Part shown: piece after piece, positions 6,563 through 10,050 of the stretch | Position numbering within the stretch: position 1 is the stretch's first letter | Layout of the letters: every line of letters starts with the position of its first letter | Source of the DNA: JBBQDZ01 sp038320185 | GTDB lineage: Bacteria; Actinomycetota; Thermoleophilia; Gaiellales; Gaiellaceae | DNA: 10,050 nucleotides | Direction: 5' to 3' | Assembly: GCA_038320185.1 (NCBI GenBank) | Contig: JBBQDZ010000082.1 | Coordinates: forward strand, 1 to 10,050 | Notes under the pieces: generated by a model | Database searches by the model: none | What the model saw: only the letters and a program-made list of their open reading frames with translations | Told to the model about the DNA's origin: nothing | Translations under genes and position numbers: made by a program

Positions 6563-7677
6563 TGCGAATCGTCGGCTTCTACCACTCGCTCTCCTCCGAC
6601 TGGAACCACGGCAACGCCCACTTCCTGCGCGGTGTCGTGCGCGAGCTGCTCGCACGGGGGCATCACGTCGAGATCTACGAGCCGCGGGAGGGCTGGAGCC
6701 GCAAGAAGCTACTCGAGGAGGCCGGCGAGGAGGCCCTCGGCGGCTTCCGCCGCGCCTTCCCGACGCTCCGCTCGCGGCTTTACGACGTGGACGAGCTCGA
6801 CGTGGAGGCCGCGGTCGACGGCGCCGACCTGGTGCTCGTGCACGAGTGGAACCGGCCGTGGCTCGTCGCCGAGGCGGGACGCGCGCGGCGCGAGGCGGGT
6901 TTCGCGCTCCTCTTCCACGACACGCACCACCGGGCTGCGACGGCACCGGAGGAGATGGAGCGGTACGACCTGAGCGCCTACGACGGCGTCCTCGCTTACG
7001 GCGGCGTGATCCGCGACCTCTATCTCGAGCGGGGGTGGGCTGAGCGGGCCTGGACCTGGCACGAGGCTGCCGACGTCGAGCTCTTCCACCCGTTGCCCCA
7101 CGAGGCGCGGGAGGCGGATCTGGTCTGGATCGGCAACTGGGGCGACGGCGAGCGAACGGCTGAGTTGCGCGAGTTCCTCCTACGACCGGCCAGGAAGCTG
7201 CGGCTGTCGGGTTCGGTCTACGGGGTTCGCTACCCGCCGCGGGCGCGGCGAGAGATCAAGCGAGCGGGGCTTCACTACGGGGGGTGGACGCCGAACTTCC
7301 AGGTGCCGGCGCTCTTCGCGCGCCATCGAGTGACTGTGCACGTGCCGCGGCGGCCCTACACCGAGTCGCTCCCCGGCGTCCCGACGATCCGGCCCTTCGA
7401 GGCGCTTGCCTGCGGCATCCCACTCGTGACCGCCCCCTGGGAGGACTCCGAGAATCTCTTCTCGCCGGGCCGCGACTTCCTGGTCGCGCGCGACGGCACC
7501 GAGATGCGCGCGCACCTGCGGGAGGTGCTGGCCGACGAGGCGCTTGCTCGCTCGCTCCGCGAGCACGGGCGTCGCACGATTCTCGACCGGCACACCTGCG
7601 CCCACCGCGTCGACGAGCTCTTCGCCATCTGTCGCGGGCTCGGTGTCGCCGCGGCGGAGCTCGAGGTGGCACGATGA
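6562..7677 (+). CDS. CgeB-like glycosyltransferase 1
   Basis: This is a 371-residue GT-B-type protein resembling CgeB-family glycosyltransferases, which in Bacillus are linked to the spore outer surface. It begins MRIVGFYHSLSSDWNHGNAH, matching the first strand and glycine-containing loop of the other two CgeB-like proteins here. The middle strand reads FHDTHHR (Asp120, His122, His123), where the two downstream paralogs have FWDVDAP and FYDIDTP. The donor domain has IRPFEALACGIPLVTAPWEDSE, with Glu280 as the likely donor-binding acidic residue, then FSPGRDFLVA. ATG 6562 shares its A with the previous TGA. GAGAGGG at 6548-6554, 7 nt upstream, is a fair ribosome binding site. It is the most divergent of the three paralogs, so it probably uses a different acceptor or donor. 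No membrane segments are seen; it should be cytoplasmic. The glycosyltransferase role is inferred from family. Confidence 0.82.
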   Translation: MRIVGFYHSLSSDWNHGNAHFLRGVVRELLARGHHVEIYEPREGWSRKKLLEEAGEEALGGFRRAFPTLRSRLYDVDELDVEAAVDGADLVLVHEWNRPWLVAEAGRARREAGFALLFHDTHHRAATAPEEMERYDLSAYDGVLAYGGVIRDLYLERGWAERAWTWHEAADVELFHPLPHEAREADLVWIGNWGDGERTAELREFLLRPARKLRLSGSVYGVRYPPRARREIKRAGLHYGGWTPNFQVPALFARHRVTVHVPRRPYTESLPGVPTIRPFEALACGIPLVTAPWEDSENLFSPGRDFLVARDGTEMRAHLREVLADEALARSLREHGRRTILDRHTCAHRVDELFAICRGLGVAAAELEVAR

Positions 7678-8735
7678 GGATCGCCTGGTTCGGCTCTTCG
7701 CTCGTCTCCGCCTACTGGAACGGGGCGGCGACCTACTACCGGGGGCTCGTGCGCGCGCTCGCGAAGCGCGGCCACGAGATCACCTTCTACGAGCCGGACG
7801 CGTACGAGCGGCAGCAACACCGCGACCTCGACGATCCGCCGTGGGCGCGGGTCGTCGTCTACCCCGCGGATACCGGCGGCGTCTCCCGCGCTCTGGCCGA
7901 CGCGCGAGCCGCAGATGTGGTCGTCAAGGCGAGCGGCGTCGGCGTCTTCGATGAGCTGCTCGAGGAGGCGGTGCTAAACCTTCGCGCCGGCACGACGATC
8001 TTCTGGGACGTCGATGCGCCCGCGACGCTCGCGCGCCTCGAGCGGAAGGCCGACGACCCGTTGCGCACTCTCGTGCCGCGCTACGACCTCGTCCTCACCT
8101 ACGGAGGCGGCGATCCGGTCGTCGAGCGCTATACGGCGCTCGGCGCGCGCGAGTGCGTTCCGATCTACAACGCGCTCGACCCCGAGACGCACCACCCGGT
8201 CTCCCCGGACCAGCGCTTCCGTTGCGATCTCGCGTTCCTCGGGAACCGTCTGCCCGACCGCGAGGCGCGGGTGGAGGAGTTCTTCCTGCGGGCTGCCGAG
8301 CTCCTGGCGGAGCGCTCGTTCCTGCTCGGCGGCGCAGGCTGGGCAGAGCGGTCCCTGCCGCCGAACGTGCGCTACCTCGGCCACGTTTCGACCGTCGACC
8401 ACAATGCGTTCAACTGCACGCCGCTCGCCGTCCTCAACGTCAGCCGCGAGAGCATGGCCGCGACCGGCTGGTCGCCCGCGACCCGCGTTTTCGAGGCGGC
8501 AGGGGCCGGTGCCTGCCTGATCACCGATGCCTGGGAGGGGCTGGAGGCGTTTCTGGAGCCGGGCCGGGAGGTGCTCGTCGCCGATTCCGGCCATGCCGTC
8601 GCGAGCCTCGTCCAGGGTCTGTCCCCAGACGAGGCTCGAAGGGTCGGGGCCGCTGCCCGGGCGCGCGTCCACGCCGAGCACACGTACGATCGCCGCGCCG
8701 AGCTCGTCGAGGCCCTGCTCGGGGTGCGGGTGTGA
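7674..8735 (+). CDS. CgeB-like glycosyltransferase 2
   Basis: This is a 353-residue GT-B-type protein and the second of three tandem CgeB-like genes. The N-terminal domain opens MRIAWFGSSLVSAYWNGAAT and continues with RGLVRALAKRGHEITFYEPD. FWDVDAP (Asp112, Asp114) sits in mid-protein, followed by RYDLVLTYGGGDPV. The C-terminal domain has YLGHVSTVDHNAFN, NVSRESMAATGWSPATRVFEA with Glu274, and WEGLEAFLEPGREVLVA, the usual CgeB donor-site segment. The start is ATG in an ATGA overlap with the gene before; GAGGTGG at 7663-7669 provides a close ribosome binding site. It is clearly most like the third paralog, which suggests duplication within the cluster. A sugar-transfer role is expected; the substrates are unknown. 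Confidence 0.85.
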   Translation: MRIAWFGSSLVSAYWNGAATYYRGLVRALAKRGHEITFYEPDAYERQQHRDLDDPPWARVVVYPADTGGVSRALADARAADVVVKASGVGVFDELLEEAVLNLRAGTTIFWDVDAPATLARLERKADDPLRTLVPRYDLVLTYGGGDPVVERYTALGARECVPIYNALDPETHHPVSPDQRFRCDLAFLGNRLPDREARVEEFFLRAAELLAERSFLLGGAGWAERSLPPNVRYLGHVSTVDHNAFNCTPLAVLNVSRESMAATGWSPATRVFEAAGAGACLITDAWEGLEAFLEPGREVLVADSGHAVASLVQGLSPDEARRVGAAARARVHAEHTYDRRAELVEALLGVRV

Positions 8736-9805
8736 GGATCGTCTTCCTCGGCCTCTCGATCACCTCGTCCTGGGGGAACGGGCACGCGACGAACTATCGC
8801 GCTCTCGTACGGGCGCTCGACCGGCGCGGCCACGACATCCTCTTCCTCGAACGCGACGTGCCGTGGTATGCGGCCAACCGCGACGAGCCGGAGCCGCCAG
8901 GCTGCGGGACTGAGCTGTACGGAAGCGCCGAGGAGCTGCGAGAGCGATTCGGGGAAAACCTTCGCGAGGCGGACCTGACGGTCGTCGGCTCCTACGTCCC
9001 GGACGGCGCCGAGGTGGCTCGCTGGGCTCTGGGGGAGGCCCGAGGAGCGACGGCGTTCTACGACATCGACACCCCGGTGACGGTCGCTGCGCTCGAACAC
9101 GGCCGTTGCGAGTACCTGTCCCCCGATCTGGTTCCGCGCTTCGACCTCTACCTCTCGTTTACGGGCGGGCCATTGCTGCGTCGGCTCGAGCGCGGCTACG
9201 GCGCTCGCCGGGCGCTCGCCTTCCACTGCCTCGTCGACCCCGAGCGCCACTATCCGGAGGCGGCCGATCGTGTCTACGCGCTCGGCTACCTGGGAACCTA
9301 CGGGCCCGACAGGCAGCCGGCGCTCGAGCGGCTGCTGGTCGAGCCGGCGCGGCGGCTGCCGGAGGAGCGTTTCGCAGTGGCTGGTCCGCGCTACCCCGCC
9401 GAGCTTGTCTGGCCGGAGAATGTCGAGCGTACAGAGCACCTTCCGCCCCCCGAGCACCGCGCCTTCTACGCGAGCCAGCGGCTCACGCTGAACGTCACGC
9501 GCGAGGACATGGTCAGGGCGGGCTACTCCCCGAGCGTCCGCCTGTTCGAGGCCGGCGCCTGCGGCGTTCCGGTCGTCTCCGACCACTGGCCCGGAATCGA
9601 GGCTTTCTTCGTGCCCGGGCGGGAGATCCTGCTCGCGGACACCGCGGAGGCGGTCGTCCGGCTCCTCCGGGAGACGAGCGACTCGAAGCTCGCCGCCATC
9701 GGAGAGCGGGCACGCCGCCGCGTGCTGGCCGAGCACACTGCCGACCATCGCGCCGAGGAGCTCGAGCGCCACGTGCGAGGTCTCGCGGGGGCGCGGGCGG
9801 CGTGA
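8732..9805 (+). CDS. CgeB-like glycosyltransferase 3
   Basis: This is a 357-residue GT-B-type protein and the third CgeB-like gene in the row. It opens VRIVFLGLSITSSWGNGHAT and continues RALVRALDRRGHDILFLERDVPWYAANRD. FYDIDTPVT (Asp111, Asp113), DLYLSFTGGPLLRRLE, NVTREDMVRAGYSPSVRLFEAGACG (Glu273) and WPGIEAFFVPGREILLAD follow in order. It aligns along nearly its whole length with the second paralog. From memory, proteins with these exact motifs recur beside CmoB-like methyltransferases in other bacteria, as here, which would make it part of a conserved core. The start is GTG within GTGA 8732-8735, with no strong ribosome binding site, so coupling to the upstream gene is likely. It ends with another GTGA overlap. 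Donor and acceptor are unknown. Confidence 0.86.
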   Translation: MRIVFLGLSITSSWGNGHATNYRALVRALDRRGHDILFLERDVPWYAANRDEPEPPGCGTELYGSAEELRERFGENLREADLTVVGSYVPDGAEVARWALGEARGATAFYDIDTPVTVAALEHGRCEYLSPDLVPRFDLYLSFTGGPLLRRLERGYGARRALAFHCLVDPERHYPEAADRVYALGYLGTYGPDRQPALERLLVEPARRLPEERFAVAGPRYPAELVWPENVERTEHLPPPEHRAFYASQRLTLNVTREDMVRAGYSPSVRLFEAGACGVPVVSDHWPGIEAFFVPGREILLADTAEAVVRLLRETSDSKLAAIGERARRRVLAEHTADHRAEELERHVRGLAGARAA

Positions 9806-10050
9806 CGCTCCAGTCGACCTGGGGGCGGGGGCGTCTGAACGGCGACCGTGTGGAGCAGCGGATCGCGGAGCTCGCGCCCTGGTTCCACAATCTGCGGCTC
9901 CCGTCGGGACACCAGACCGCACCCGACCACCCGCTCGGCGACTACCCGAGCTTCAAGTGGCGCGACCTCCGGGTGGCGATCCCCGAAGATCTCACCGGCT
10001 GGCGTGCGCTCGACATCGGCTGCAATGCCGGCTTCTACTCGTTCGAGCTC
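9802..10050 (+). CDS. SAM-dependent methyltransferase, CmoB-like (3' end cut by window)
   Basis: The first 83 residues of a class I methyltransferase are visible; the frame stays open to the window edge. It starts at GTG 9802 in a GTGA overlap with the last glycosyltransferase. The N-terminal segment has APWFHNL, then SGHQTAPDHPLGDYPSFKW at about residues 36-54. SAM-binding motif I is ALDIGCNAGFYS with Asp71 to Gly77. Similar proteins are often labelled tRNA (mo5U34)-methyltransferase because of likeness to CmoB, or, from memory, the Rta_06860-type methyltransferase family (TIGR04290). The position at the end of a glycosyltransferase operon argues for methylation of a sugar, lipid or acceptor rather than of tRNA. 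The substrate cannot be determined from this fragment. Confidence 0.85.
   Translation, partial: MTLQSTWGRGRLNGDRVEQRIAELAPWFHNLRLPSGHQTAPDHPLGDYPSFKWRDLRVAIPEDLTGWRALDIGCNAGFYSFEL

Noticed and set aside
8372..9922. Long open frame on the minus strand (516 codons)
   Set aside because: It lies opposite two well-supported CgeB-like genes and runs into the methyltransferase start; composition is that of an antisense shadow.
1..10050. tRNA, rRNA, CRISPR, insertion sequence or phage elements
   Set aside because: No cloverleaf-like segment, spaced repeats, transposase motif or terminal repeats were noticed; the window is almost wholly covered by coding sequence on one strand.

Overview
The window is a GC-rich stretch (roughly 70% G+C by eye) with strong G/C preference at third codon positions, GTG and TTG starts, and very tight gene packing. 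This fits a high-GC bacterium. An actinobacterium, perhaps of the Thermoleophilia/Solirubrobacter type, is my first guess, but that rests on protein flavour only and a GC-rich proteobacterium is not excluded. All supported genes are on the + strand. No RNA genes, insertion sequences, CRISPR arrays or att sites were seen.

Layout: positions 1-528 hold the 3' part of a LysE/RhtB-type amino-acid exporter gene, which looks unrelated to what follows. A 113-bp gap (529-641) contains a 7-bp perfect inverted repeat and a possible promoter. From 642 to the right edge runs one long apparent operon of nine genes. They are (1) an NAD-dependent sugar-nucleotide 4-epimerase resembling dTDP-L-rhamnose 4-epimerases; (2) a two-domain protein joining a clan GH-A glycoside-hydrolase-like barrel to a CDP-paratose 2-epimerase (tyvelose epimerase)-like SDR; (3) a short zinc-type medium-chain dehydrogenase; (4) a Gfo/Idh/MocA oxidoreductase; (5) a GT4-type glycosyltransferase; (6-8) three tandem CgeB-like glycosyltransferases; and (9) the start of a SAM-dependent, CmoB-like methyltransferase cut by the window edge. 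Six of the eight junctions overlap by 1-4 nt (TTGA, GTGA, TGATG, ATGA), one overlaps by 16 nt, and one has a short gap, so translational coupling is likely.

Together the genes look like a cytoplasmic pathway that makes and transfers unusual sugars. Two epimerases and two redox enzymes would shape sugar or sugar-nucleotide precursors, four glycosyltransferases would assemble them on an acceptor, and a methyltransferase would modify the product. No flippase, polymerase, ABC exporter or nucleotidyltransferase is visible here, so the acceptor and final product cannot be named; they may be encoded to the right of the window. The most distinctive points are the hydrolase-epimerase fusion and the three CgeB-like genes in a row.
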